The notes under the pieces: model-generated | Database searches by the model: none | Told to the model about the DNA's origin: nothing | The model's input: only the letters and a program-made list of their open reading frames with translations | Part shown: positions 10,210 to 22,481 of the stretch, piece by piece | How positions within the stretch are numbered: position 1 is the first letter of the stretch | How the letters are laid out: each line of letters begins with the position of its first letter | Program-made: the position numbers and the translations under genes | DNA from: Carallia brachiata | Lineage: Eukaryota > Streptophyta > Magnoliopsida > Malpighiales > Rhizophoraceae | Direction: 5' to 3' | NCBI GenBank assembly: GCA_021464245.1 | Contig: JADCRB010000080.1 | Span: forward strand, 629,860 to 693,859 | DNA length: 64,000 nt

Positions 10210-13056
10210 CTATACAGCCTCATGCCTGAATTTGGCCATGTTTGAGAGCTCTTCAACAGCTTCAACCAAGTGATCGAGTCTAGCAACAAACTCAATGAGC
10301 AAGGAAGTAAAAGTGGCCAGCGACAATGCTGCAGTGCTCTCTAATGCTCTCATTCTCGGTAGAAAGTCCCCGGCAATGCCACCTTCTTCTTCAAATGCAT
10401 CCACCTCTCTTGATGGCCATGAATGCAGCCTTCTCGATTGCTTTCTCATCATTTCATGGTAAGACTCCGCCTGATGTGCTGGTGGAGGAGCCTCCGAAGA
10501 TGCGTTTTGGCTCGTGTTGTTATCGCTCTTTTCCTGCTGGTTGCTGTTGTTAGGCTCAGTCATCTGATTTAAGGGATCGTTCAGCTTGGTTGAAAGGCTA
10601 TAAGTAAGCTTGTTGGGGCGTGTTTTTGTATTATTACTGTCAGGAGGGTCGAATTCGGGTATGAGGAGATAAGAGTGCATGTCTATGGCGCGTTGCAGTC
10701 GCTCACTTGAGTTGTGGACCCTTTTTAGCAGTGAGGTTTTCAGGCTTTGTTTCATGTTGCCGATGTCTTTTCCCAAGCTCCTTACCAGTTCTGCAGCTTG
10801 GCTTGCTGCATCTACAATCTCTGACCGAAACGTGACTCGGAGATTGTAAGGTGCCTACAAAAGATCAAGAACTCAGCCTGTGCTAAGAAAATTGAAAATT
10901 GAATAGACTTTACATGTCTGCTACTATATTAGGTTGTGTTCACATGTCAGATTTTATTTCCTCCTAAACTATGCTTGATAGCTTCTGCTACTTTAGCTGG
11001 CAGATTGACTCAACTTCTGAGTATGGCTTAGCTAGAATGCAACAAAGAAAAGGTGAAGAAAGGAAGCTAAGCATCTCCTTATATCATATTCAGATTTCAA
11101 GCAATTGAAATAATTTGCAGTACCATACTGCAAGCTTGCAGCATACAGTAAATTTACACTCTAATTGCATGCTTCCAACAGCTTGCATATGCTGTACACT
11201 GAGTAGCAAAAATCTTGTTGTAATTTTCTTAATGTAACAACATGAAAATGAGGCAATGAACAAAGAATAAGGGAAGCAAGGAACATAAACTAAGAAGTAT
11301 TCTATCAGGAATTTGCCGTCAGCAAGTCAATATTCGTGTCCCATTCAAACCTTAATGGGAGCCAACCGAAGAATAAATGCCTTGGTATAATTCTTTGGAA
11401 TCGGCTTCATGATCCCACTTCCCTTTTCTCGTATTCCCTTGTCCTAGTTGTCATATAATTTAGGCCAACCTTGGAGATTCCTGAGTTGTTTTCACAATTA
11501 TATTTATCCAGGATCTGATTCTGTTAAAATGGAATATGAATATCCCATTCTCTAACATTTGCAAATCTTGACATGCGATGCTGAAATTGAAAATGTAGAA
11601 AAAAAGAATAAAGTACCTGAATCTCAGAGTGTAGAACACCATGAAGCGCCATAACTTCATAAGCACAATGTCTTAGAACTGCACCAACTTTAACATACTC
11701 TGCCCATGGATAAAAAAAGTGCCTGAACCTGCCATGCGGTGGCTCCCATTTTGCTGAACTAGCCTATAACAGTGGAAGCAGCAAGCACCACAATGATTTT
11801 GTTATTATTGATCAATTATCTTCATGATGTAAAATAAGCTAAGATATCAAGTAACATGTACCAGGGATTCAAGCATAGAGGAGGAATTCAGGGTCTTTCT
11901 ACATCTCTTATAAGCTGGCTCATCCGGGAACTCATCCATTACAGTTTTGGAGAACTCAGGATGGTCTAATCCATCGTCTTCCAGATATTTCTTTACGCAT
12001 TCTAAAGTTTAGGATTCAAAAACATGACAAAGTGAAGTATATTAGAATATCACCATTAAAACATCAATGAGTTGGTTGCAGTTTTGGCAATATTGATTAG
12101 ATTTTCTGACAGGTTGGCCAAATTTCCGTTACCTTCAAGAGAGTCAGCCACTGAGTTGAACCCGTTGACTAGCTCCTTATGCAACTGCTCCCCGGCCCAT
12201 AAAGGAAAGACCAGCACGTTCACTAGCACTGCTACAATCCCACCAATGGCTATGGAGTACAGTCTATCCATTGCGGTTTTAATCGGGTTTCCCATTCGAT
12301 ACCCGGAGACAATGATCAAACAGTAGGTGAAAAGAATGACTCTAAAGCCATACTCATATGGCACAAGCGATGGCCATTGTTTCATGAATGATGTGACAGT
12401 TCCTGCGTATATTATTGAACATGAATTTCCATCAGCATAGTTACTTTAATTGTATCCTATCCTTGCATAGTTCCTAGACATAGTGTAGTTTTAACATACC
12501 AATAATGAAGATGCTTATGCCAATTATGATAGGCTCAGCTACCCGGCCGGAGCGTAGAGCTAACAGAGCAACTGCAATAGCCAATATTCCAGCAAGTAAG
12601 CTCCCAAGTGCTCGATTGAATCCTCTGTTGAAGGTTGCACCTTTAGAAGTTCACAATCATCCGAAGAAATAGACACTTAGAATATTTCCATCTTACAAAA
12701 GTAAATTTAAGCATTTAATGTAAAAATGAATATATGCATGCAAGGATATCAATAAACATACCAACTGTATACTCAAACATGATGGCAACAGTGAGGATAG
12801 ACCAGATGATATTGGTGCCAAATATATCATAAGGTGCCCGGAATAGTATAAGCAGAGACACTAAAAGGACAGCCAGACCCACTTTGAATGAGAATGTCAC
12901 TCTGTTTGTATCTTCTTTGGCAAATTCCCACACGCCCAAAACCCAAGCTTTACAGGAAATTCCATCATTGATGGTTTTCTTGTCAATTTCCAGAGTCTTG
13001 CCTTTGGTGGACACCTGCGGAATGTCTATCTCAATGCGACCCTTTTTGTCCATCAT
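10210..13056 (-). CDS. Aluminium-activated malate transporter family channel (ALMT9-like, vacuolar clade)
   Basis: Six exons: 13056-12762, 12640-12500, 12402-12133, 12001-11862, 11763-11617 and 10854-10210. All have GT-AG borders and the phases close to 545 residues. The N-terminal half has about six hydrophobic membrane segments, with family motifs such as FEYTVGATFNRGFNRALG and YEYGFRV. The ALMT hallmark WEPPHG is at residues 288-293, followed by a cytosolic helical region containing ERLQRAID. The C-terminal tail has a Ser/Asn-rich insert. The family forms anion channels passing malate or chloride; the EYGFRV and helix-region wording is closest to the tonoplast ALMT4/5/6/9 clade rather than to root plasma-membrane ALMT1 or guard-cell QUAC1. 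The name ALMT9-like is by resemblance only. Two Met codons open the frame; I took the first. Confidence 0.9.
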
Positions 13057-15635
13057 TTTCCAGTGAAGTATTAATTATCAACTCTTCTAAGATCTTTTAC
13101 ACTGCCTTGCTTCAAATTTCCACTACTGTCAAACCAAAGTTAGCTTGAGTTTCTTAACTGTCTATCTTGAAGCAAAACACTTCATTAATTTCTTTTCTAC
13201 AATATGCTGCAGAAACTACAGAAGCAAGGGAGGGCTCCAACAATAAGGCAGGCCAATATGCCTTAGGAGGTGGGATATGCATACAAATTCAGAAGTAGGA
13301 GGTATTATAAGGAAGTACTGGATTGCAATGGGTGCAAGTAGGAAAAGAAGCTATGTATAGTCAGGTATATAGAGGAAAAGAATAATGCGACAATAATAGG
13401 AGAGAAGATGGAAACAATAGCTCAGGATAAAGATGCTTAACATCAATAATGCTTCAGGGATGTGGAAATAGAATCAAAGACAATGCATACTTTTAGACAC
13501 CACACATTAGGTATTTCCAGGTGAAAATGTTACTGTTGGAGATCAAGTGTTTGTGGTAGAGAAGTAAAAATCCCACATGGAAAAGGAAAGGACGGAACAA
13601 GCAAAATATATATGGCTAATGACTATAACTTTACGCTTTGAGATTCTGGGTGAGAACTAGTGTCAGAAGTGGTGACAAAGCTTCTTTTGTTGTTTCTTGC
13701 TAATGCTTTTTCAAAAATTTCTCAGTAATTGGGCGGAGCCCGCTGCAATTTCCAACAGTTGCAATAACACAGAAATGGACCACCAGAAATAGAAAGCCAT
13801 TTTGCATCACCCTAAATGTTTTTATTGGACAAAGATCCCATTTCTTCAAAAACATCTTAGAGATTTCCAGTTTTTTATATGTCTAATCCTGCAACTTACG
13901 TATGGAGGCTTACATCTAGAAAGACAATTAGGAAAGAGCAGACGTGTTAAGAAACAAACATGCATCAAACTTCATTTCCGGAGGAACTTTCTTTCATTTT
14001 TCATGTGGGAATATTTTCCTTGACTAGGACTAGTAGGGCTTAATTATTTTTCATGTATTCACATTTGCACAACTTGCAGATTAATCGCACTGAAAAAGTT
14101 TCGAACTCCCGCGTCTTCTTCGTGTTGCCTTATGTCTGGTTTCTTTTATCTCTATGCCTACCTCAATTATTGAGAATATCATGTTCTTTCTTTCTCCAAA
14201 TTCAAATACCAAGGTACCCATCTATTCAACTGTGCTTTTTCCAGCTCAGGAGATGAGGTGTTTATGCTAATATTCTTATGTTGTAAATGATTTTTAGGCA
14301 GAATATATGCTGAAATCATCCATCAACTGGAAGTGATCGATGGTCAATTACATTTACCCCCCACATGTTAATGGATGATCAAACTGCATGCATGCATGTG
14401 TTACCTATTTTGTCTCGAAGTTTTTTCCACTTCGGAAAAAAAAATGATAAAAGATCAAACTTTTACTTTAATTTTTGTTTTGAGCATTGAATTCCTACAA
14501 TGTTTGCCTCTCAACTTCATGGAAAACAATTTGAGGAAGATCATTTACAGTGAAAACATGATCTCTTCAAGGTGGGGAACATATTCTAAGTACAAAGTGA
14601 GGAAACAAAAAATGGATGAGCGATCTCAGAAGAATAACTGATCAAGTGAGCCATGAAATCCCTCAAATCAATGAAATATCAAGTTATTAACCAGTCTAGC
14701 CTTCCTTGGATTTTGTAGTCCCAGTACAGGCTATTCCATGATCAGTCCCTTTCCAGAAATTCCAGCAGCTTCAAAATAGCTGATCAGAATGACTATACCA
14801 CAACTTCCTTTCTCCCCTATGAAAATATTTGCATGCCAATTAAGAATCAATATGAAATAATATGGATGACATTGAGTATACATTCACATTCACATTATTC
14901 TCTAATCTGTCAATGGAATTTGTTCCATTTTTGCAGTCTTCCTGGCTTATCTTAAGCTCTCGATTGACCATAATCCTTTGATCTATCTCATTCATTTCTC
15001 GTTGCCCCTTTTATCTTAAGTTTTAACTATTAGATTTCCTGGACACAATTTTCTTCCAATTTCCAAGTACTTTGAACCTAAAACAGAAATAAATAAATAA
15101 AATAAAATAAAATAAAAAAGGCCTGTAAAGATAGCGCCATTTTCCATTGAGATCACTCATAAGTGAATTTAACTTTAATGTCTTTGCTGGTCAATTTATA
15201 TTTTTGACTTAATTGGGACAAAAAAGGTTGGTACCCGAACTGGACAGTCAAAAATAGTAGCCAATCTGTCGTAGAAAGCTATTGAGTAGGGGTTAGGGGT
15301 AGGTTTGAGGCCCATATAAACTTTTCTTAACAACTAATAAAGGAAATTATAAAAAAAAATAATAGAATGTAACTGCTTACTAACAAATATATTGACTTTA
15401 GTAACTATAAGTCTCACACATAAGCGCTACGTCAATTTGAATCCGATTTTCGGTGCATGCATTCGGGTCCTAACCAGCTCCGTATTGGAATACTCTATTT
15501 TGATGGGGATGACAAATATTTTTGTTCCAATAATTGGTGATGTTTTACAAGAAAAACTGCACTCCAACAGGGGTAGACCAGAGAGCACATTCGCTATTGT
15601 AAATATAGAATTTGGAAGTGAAGTTGGTATCACAA
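13057..15635. other. ALMT upstream region and intergenic sequence
   Basis: Contains the 5' UTR and promoter of the minus-strand ALMT gene just above 13056. I find no further coding exon; the short ORFs are unrelated to any family I recognise. Confidence 0.4.
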
Positions 15636-15707
15636 GCGTTTGTAGTCCAACGGTTAGGATAATTGCCTTCCAAGCAATAGACCCGGGTTCGACTCCCGGC
15701 AAACGCA
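15636..15707 (+). tRNA. tRNA-Gly (anticodon UCC)
   Basis: 72 nt, folds as a full cloverleaf. The acceptor GCGTTTG pairs with CAAACGC, with discriminator A. The D-arm carries the A box (TAGTCCAACGG). The anticodon arm ATTGC-CTTCCAA-GCAAT has anticodon TCC. The T arm CCGGG-TTCGACT-CCCGG contains the B box. There is no intron. A T6 run at 15712-15717 is a good RNA polymerase III terminator. Confidence 0.95.
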
Positions 15708-17437
15708 ATGGTTTTTTGGCCGTCTCCCCTTTCCTTGATTAGTGTTGGTAACTTTGAAAACAGCATTGATGTAGAGGCCATTATTGCGCATAATTTTTGG
15801 TGCAGCAAAAGGCTTTCCAGAGTGATAGAGTTGATGCCTCTTTGTAAGTTAGAATTATTCATAGAGTTAATTATCTTATATGCATGCCTCAAACCTCAAC
15901 AGTGGCTTATTTGTTGTGCTTATACTTGGCTTCTCTTTGATTTTGCTGAGGATGAAGAAGCTATCTTTGATACTGTCGTTCAGGGGCACTTTTATTCCTT
16001 TCCTCTGTTGCATGGCCTTCCATTTGCATATCCAGTAGTGCCAAAAATCTTGTGGAGGAGACGTTATGTGGCGATCAAGGATCACTTAACCTAGTATTGG
16101 AATGACTATTAACTACGTGATTATAATTGTAGAGCAGTTGTACTCTTAATTTAAGTAATTATAAATTAAATTTTCTTATGAGAGATAAAAATTTAAATCA
16201 TTGGTTAGTACCCTTTGACATTTCTATTTCATCAAAGCTATTAATTAAAATTGGTGCAACTTATGTGTTTTTTGTTTTTTTTAATTTTTTATATTTAAAT
16301 CTTGAAAGAATAACCATAGTCATATGAGAAAAGATAGATAAATAGACTCTGATTCATTACAAGAAAACACAGACTCCTGTTATCATTGACACAAGCTTCA
16401 TGCCTCTGCATTATGTCCCCTGACCGCTGGATCATCTATGCATACGCTTAGACCAAAGTCCACGATTAACATAGGCTTCGGCTGCTTTGCTTTTAATCTA
16501 TGTTTTGTCCCATTATGTTTTACTAAATCTTTTTAAAAATTTGTTCAAAAAAATCTTTTTAAAAATTTATCTGTTTTATTATTGTTTAAGAAACTTGACT
16601 TCCCAATATACTAAAAAAATTTGTTTAAGGATTGTAATAAAATAATATTATTTAAAAGCTTGTACGTAATATGTGAGTTAAATTTATTGTTCAAATAATC
16701 GAAGTCTGATAAATAAAAAATCTGGTAAATTTAAAATTAGAGTTATTCAAAATAAATTTGCTAATCTAAAATTCAAATAATTTAAGACTCAGAAAGAACT
16801 CTACTCAGATTCAATTCTAAACCTTAAATCGGTAATTTGAATAGATGGAAAATGAGAGACTTGTACATGAGCATGTCACGGTCGAATGAAACTTTCATTG
16901 GAAATTAAAAAAGAAAATTGGTTTCTTAATTAAAAAAATGTGCATGTATAATGCTTTATTACTCAAGTTAATCTTAATAAATAACAAAATATTTATACAA
17001 TTTATTAACGATACTTAATAACTTATTTTTATAAAATTTTAATTATTTAATATTTATATTATTTTATTATTATTTAAATAATAATATTTAATATTTTCGT
17101 GCACAAATTCTTGATCCAAGGCCTTAAAAAAGAAACCTACGTGGGCAGTTGTGGACCCGTCCGCAGAGAACAAAAAGCAACGATCGAACAGAGCATTGAG
17201 AAAGGAGCCGCGAGAATGGGATGGTTTGTTATAACAACGTTGGGGTTTGGACAGATTCAATCTTTATAAGAGAAATCGAAAACTAGAAAAAAAAAAAAAC
17301 AAAAAAAAAGGAAAGGAAAGCAATAAATAAATAAAACCCCAAACATCAAACATCCGTAAAGTGCAAGTCTTTCAATTCAATTCTCCATTTTTTCTCCTTC
17401 AAGAGCACGAATAGGCAGAACCCAAAAAGAAAACACC
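15708..17437. other. Intergenic sequence and KUP promoter/5' UTR
   Basis: An ORF at 15708-16094 (about 128 codons) has no recognisable domain and begins in the tRNA 3' flank, so I do not call it. The approximately 100 bp before 17438 are A-rich then pyrimidine-rich and are probably the 5' UTR of the KUP gene. Confidence 0.4.
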
Positions 17438-20400
17438 ATGGTACGTATATCTTATCAAAAAGGAAAACTGATTGAAAATTTAACCAAATTTGAATATATA
17501 TGGAGATTTTGCTCTGACCCCATTTTCATTTTGATTTGAATCTCAGTAGCTAATAACAAATTACGGATTTTGCCGGCTGGATTGGCAAATGAAAAGTATT
17601 GGGGTTCACAATCTTGCTTGTGTGAGCTAGATTGAAAGAAATTAGAATTTGCCTATTCATGCGAGGAACATTGATGGGTTCATCAATGAATGTTCATAGG
17701 ATCTATAATTTTATTCATGAACGTGTGTTTATGTATCCATTGATACATATTTGAGTGTGTATTTGATATACCATTTTTGTTCATTCACCGACTTCTTGTG
17801 AAACGAATCCAAAGAAATGAACAAAGGTGAAAATTTTGGACACCTAGCATTAGTAACTTTTGTTTTATGTCATTCCTAGTTGCAAAGTTAGAGGCTTTGA
17901 GGTCATGGTGCATTTTTTGATTGAGCTTCAGTTAATTAATTATTTCTTTGAACTGGGGCTTGTTTTCTGTTGAAGCAGGTCGAGGGTAGAAGTCGGCACA
18001 GGCATGTTCTTCTCTTAGTTTATGAGAGTTTTGGTGTATTGTTTGGAGAATTGAGCACTTCCCCTCTTTATGTTTACAAGAGTGCATTTTCTGGGAGGTT
18101 GCATGATTATCACGACGAAGACACAATTTTTGGGGCCTTTTCCTTGATTTTTTGGACTATTACTTTCTTCTCGTTGGTTAAATACTCTCTTTTCATGCTC
18201 AGTGCTGATGACAATGGTGAAGGTAAATGCCGATAATCTTCTCAATGATGAGTGTGATCTCTCTTCTCATACAACCCTATGTCTGTGTTCGTGAGTGCAT
18301 GTTTGTGTGTCGCTCATTGTGATCATTCTTTTTGTTGGTCAAATTGGGTTACATCATTTTGCTGTTGGGTGATATGCAGGAGGAATTATTTCGTTGTATG
18401 CACTTCTGTGCAGGAATGCAAAAATTAGCTTGCTTCCTAATCAACAAGCAGCAGATGAGGATCTTTCTACATATCACAGTTTGGGTCACTCAGATAGAAA
18501 TACACCATCTTCTCCATTGAAAAGGTTTCTTGAGAGACAAAAGAAAACAAGAACAGTTATGCTTCTTTTGGTCTTGTTGGGTGCTTGCATGGTGGTAACC
18601 ATTGGTGTCCTTACACCTGCAATCTCTAGTGAGTTGTGAATGGTGATTTTCAATTTTCACATGGTTTGTCTTGTCGATTTCCATCTCTTTATAGCCTCTT
18701 CTCAGATATTTCTATCTTTTGCAGTTCTTTCATCTATTGAAGGGCTGCAAGTTCAAGACAAGAACTTGCATCAGGGTGAGTGTAGGTCCCCTAAAGTAAA
18801 AAGATTGTATCTTGCCCCTGTATTCTTATATTGAGGGGAGTGTGCGTGTTTGCCCCTGATTATTCAATGATGCTGTGGAATTCCCACGAATCAAGGACTT
18901 GACATTGCAACATCAAAACATGATTAGATTAAGAAATCATCATTGAAAAGGATAAAGAGACGATGACAACAGACTAGACCTTGGAACTCTCTATTACTAT
19001 GGAACTCCTATTCCTAGATGCTGAATTCAGCAATAAAATATGGGCTTTAAATTGAAAAGAAAAAGAATATTGGTCCTTATTGTAGCTAGACATTGACTGC
19101 AAACACAATGAATTGCAGAACTTTGAGTTGATTTGTGGCTGTGAATTTAGGTTAGATACCTTTTCCTGCCTTTAGCATGAAATGTGGAACATAATACCAT
19201 AAGTGGAGGATTTTTTGTCCGAATTTTTTACTTTTTTCTGATTAGAAAACTTTCTTTGATTGTAGATGATCGCCAAGTTAATAACTCTTCTTTGTGCACA
19301 CAGGAATGGTGGTTGTCATTACTTGCGCTTTTTTGATTGGCCTTTTTATTTTGCAACATCTTGGCACACACAGGGTGGCCTTCTTGTTTGCTCCAATCAT
19401 GATTCTTTGGTTACTTTGCATTGCAAGCACTGGGATCTACAATGTCATTCATTGGAATCCAAAAATCTATCAGGCACTTTCTCCACATTATATCTACAAG
19501 TTTTTCAAGGCCACTGGAAAAGATGGATGGATATCCCTAGGAGGAATACTTTTGTGTGTCACTGGTAAAATCACACCAAAACTAAGATGATCTTTTTTTT
19601 CCATAAGCTTTGTTATTTTCAACTCATGCAGCCACTTATGGTAATTGCAGGAAGTGAAGTGATGTTTGCAGACCTTGGCCAGTTCACAGCATCATCAGTA
19701 AGGGTATGCACAAATGTGATTGCAAAATAAGTTTTTAATAAGTTTTTGTGTCTAAAGTTCATGTGAAGGTGATGTTGTTTAAAATGTGGCTCAAAAATTG
19801 TTAACATTAGCTTCCATGGTCCTCTAAATTGATAGCATTGGTAACAGTTTTGAGGTGTCGGCTTTTGCAAGAGGAATGTAGATACAATATTTTTTATAGG
19901 AGAGACAAGTGGTGGGATATTGAATCTTTGTTCTGTCTCTTAATGATTTCATGCTTCTCTCTTTTCGTACTTCTTTCTGTTTTTTTTTTTGTACAAATTT
20001 TGTATGTTGCAGTAATTGACCCTTAATGCAACTAGGTAAAGCATTTCAGATTTGTTGCTATTTACAGGTTGCATTCGGTTTTGTTGTTTATCCATGCTTG
20101 ATCCTTCAGTACATGGGGGAGGCTGCATTTCTTTCCCAAAATTTTTCAGCAGTACCAATGAGCTTCTACTTTTCAGTTCCAGGTAAGCTTTCAAAGCAGT
20201 ACGCTTATTCTTTGTTCTGAATGCATTCCGATTCTCCATTTAATCATTTTAATGGCAGTGTGTCTTTTTTGGATCATACAGTTTCTTCTGAATGTTTGTG
20301 GGAAAATGTCTACTTGTTTACAGTTAATTAGATTTAAGACTCATAGTAATATTGGTTACAAAATGATAAATCAGAATATGCTTTTGTTTGGTACCCACGT

Positions 20401-22481
20401 CCTCTTCATATCTGTCTGTTTCATCTCATAGCTCCTCTTTTTTTTATTTCCTCTTTGACGCATTCATTTTCAATTCAGCTTTAGTGTTTCTTGAATTCGT
20501 TTTGAGATCTGCTATTGGAGAACAGAATTATTTTTCATCATTGATGTTATAGTTTGTTTGACAGAATGTTTTTGCTTATGTTGTCAGATTCATTGTTCTG
20601 GCCAACTCTGGTGCTGGCAACTATGGCTGCAATTGTTGCCAGTCAAGCTGTTGTGGCAGCAACCTTTTCTATTGTCAAACAATGCCATGCATTAGGATGT
20701 TTCCCTCGTGTCAAAATTGTACGAAAATCAATGTGGATTGATCATCAGATTTTCATCCCAGAGATAAACTGGATCCTAATGATTCTCTGTTTGTTCGTTA
20801 CAGTAGTCTTTCGAGACACATATCATCTGGGAAATGCTTATGGTTAGTTTTTTCTACTTTTGACTTTACATGACACTGCCAAAATTTTTTTGGCCAATTG
20901 ATTTATGTGCGAGCAATTGCACTTTTATCGTCCAGTAGCACTTTACAGTCTATTGGCAAAGTTAACTTCCTTACAATAAATATGATTTTATGTCTTTCAT
21001 CTACAAGCATATTCCGTCATTTGTAAAAAATTGAAGCGGGGGGCCCCCTGTGTGGGCACTTGTTTGGTTCGTGGAAACCCTCAAGATTCTAACTTCAAGC
21101 CCTTGGGTTGAAGTTTTAAAAGCAGCCATTTAGAGTAACAATGTTGAAAGATATACTGTCTCTGCAACCATGGACACTAGGTAGAATCACAAAAAATAGC
21201 CTTTGTCCATTAAAATTGCTGAACTGGTGAAAGTGCCTTTTACCTGTGGTTCCGAGTCAGTTTGGCTAATGTAATTAGTCCTCCAATTAGAGCCCTTCGG
21301 GTGTGCTAAATATTAAAATTCTACTAATATTCTTCTGTTGATATCTTAGAGAAGCTAATCGTGTGGCCTTGATTTCAGGGGTTGCGTGCATGACTGTGAT
21401 GTTTGTGACTACTATTTTGACATCGTTGGTTATCAATTTTGTATGGCACAGAAGTCTTCTGCTTGCTCTTTTTTACTTCTTGTTCTTCGGTGTAGTGGAG
21501 ATCATCTTCCTCTCGTCTTCTTTTATGAGAGTTCAAAAGTTTGGATGGATGTCTTTTCTGCTTTCTGCAGTCTTTATGTTCACAATGTTTGTGTGGCATT
21601 ACGGTAGCAGGAAGAAGTATTTATATGATCAACATAATAAAGTGCCCATGAAGTGGGTGTTATCTCTGGGTTCTGATCTTGGAATTGTTAGGATCCCTGG
21701 GATTGGTCTCATCTACACTGAATTAGCAAGCGGAGTCCCTGCCACATTTACTCATTTCTTAACCGATTTACCAGCATTCTACCAAGTAATTGTATTTGTA
21801 TGTGTTAAGACTGTTCCTGTTCCTCATGTTCCACAAAAAGAACGCTATCTTGTTGGCCGGTTTGGTCCCAAATCTTACAGGATGTATCGCTGCATTGTTC
21901 GAAATGGTTACAACGATGTCCACGAGAATGACAGTGAATGTGAATTTGAAAATGATCTTGTGATGAGCGTGGCAGAGTTCATTCAATTGGAAGCTGAAGG
22001 TTCTGGAACTGTTGATGGCTCTGTGGATGGCCGGCTTGCTGTTGTGAGGACATCTGGAAAGTTTGGTAAAAGGTTCGAAGTGTCAGAATCTGATGGCATT
22101 GGAGAAAGCAGCAACACGAGCTCCCAAGTTACTGTAAGTAGCAGCAAGTCACCTGCACTCCAGAGATTGCAAACCATGTATGAGCAGGAGTCACCTCAAT
22201 TCTGCAATAAGAGGCGGATACGGTTTAAATTGCTGGATACAAGCTATAACGATCCACAAGTTAAGGAAGAGCTCATGGAGCTTCTGGATGCCAAGTATGC
22301 TGGGGTTGCATACATAATGGGTCATTCTTATATCAAGGCAAAATGGAACTCCATATTCTTGAAGCGGCTTTTGATCAACATTTTCTTTTCTTTCTTACGT
22401 AAAAACTGCCGTTCTCCTGCTGTCAGCCTGAACATTCCCCGTATTTCGCAAATAAAGGTAGGCATGAACTACTTTGTTTAG
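17438..22481 (+). CDS. KUP/HAK/KT potassium transporter, KUP3/POT4-like, divergent signature motifs
   Basis: Nine coding exons: 17438-17440, 17979-18222, 18380-18628, 18725-18775, 19304-19564, 19651-19703, 20068-20182, 20588-20842 and 21379-22481. The phases close to 777 residues, the usual length. Exon 1 codes only for the initiator Met. The order follows the family: [11 protein letters not shown] in the first membrane segment (24-34), the TM2 region ending GVLTPAIS (158-165), [33 protein letters not shown], and a cytosolic tail ending [19 protein letters not shown] then VGMNYFV. The closest Arabidopsis relative by eye is KUP3 (potassium transporter 4). Two normally acidic positions differ: Asp of GDLxTSPLY is Glu25, and the GDG before VLTP reads T156-I157-G158. 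K+/H+ symport at a cell membrane is the family role; activity here is uncertain because of these changes. Confidence 0.93.

Noticed and set aside
15708..16094. 128-codon ORF after the tRNA-Gly gene
   Set aside because: No recognisable domain; it starts in the tRNA terminator and ends in AT-rich sequence with no transcript-like context.
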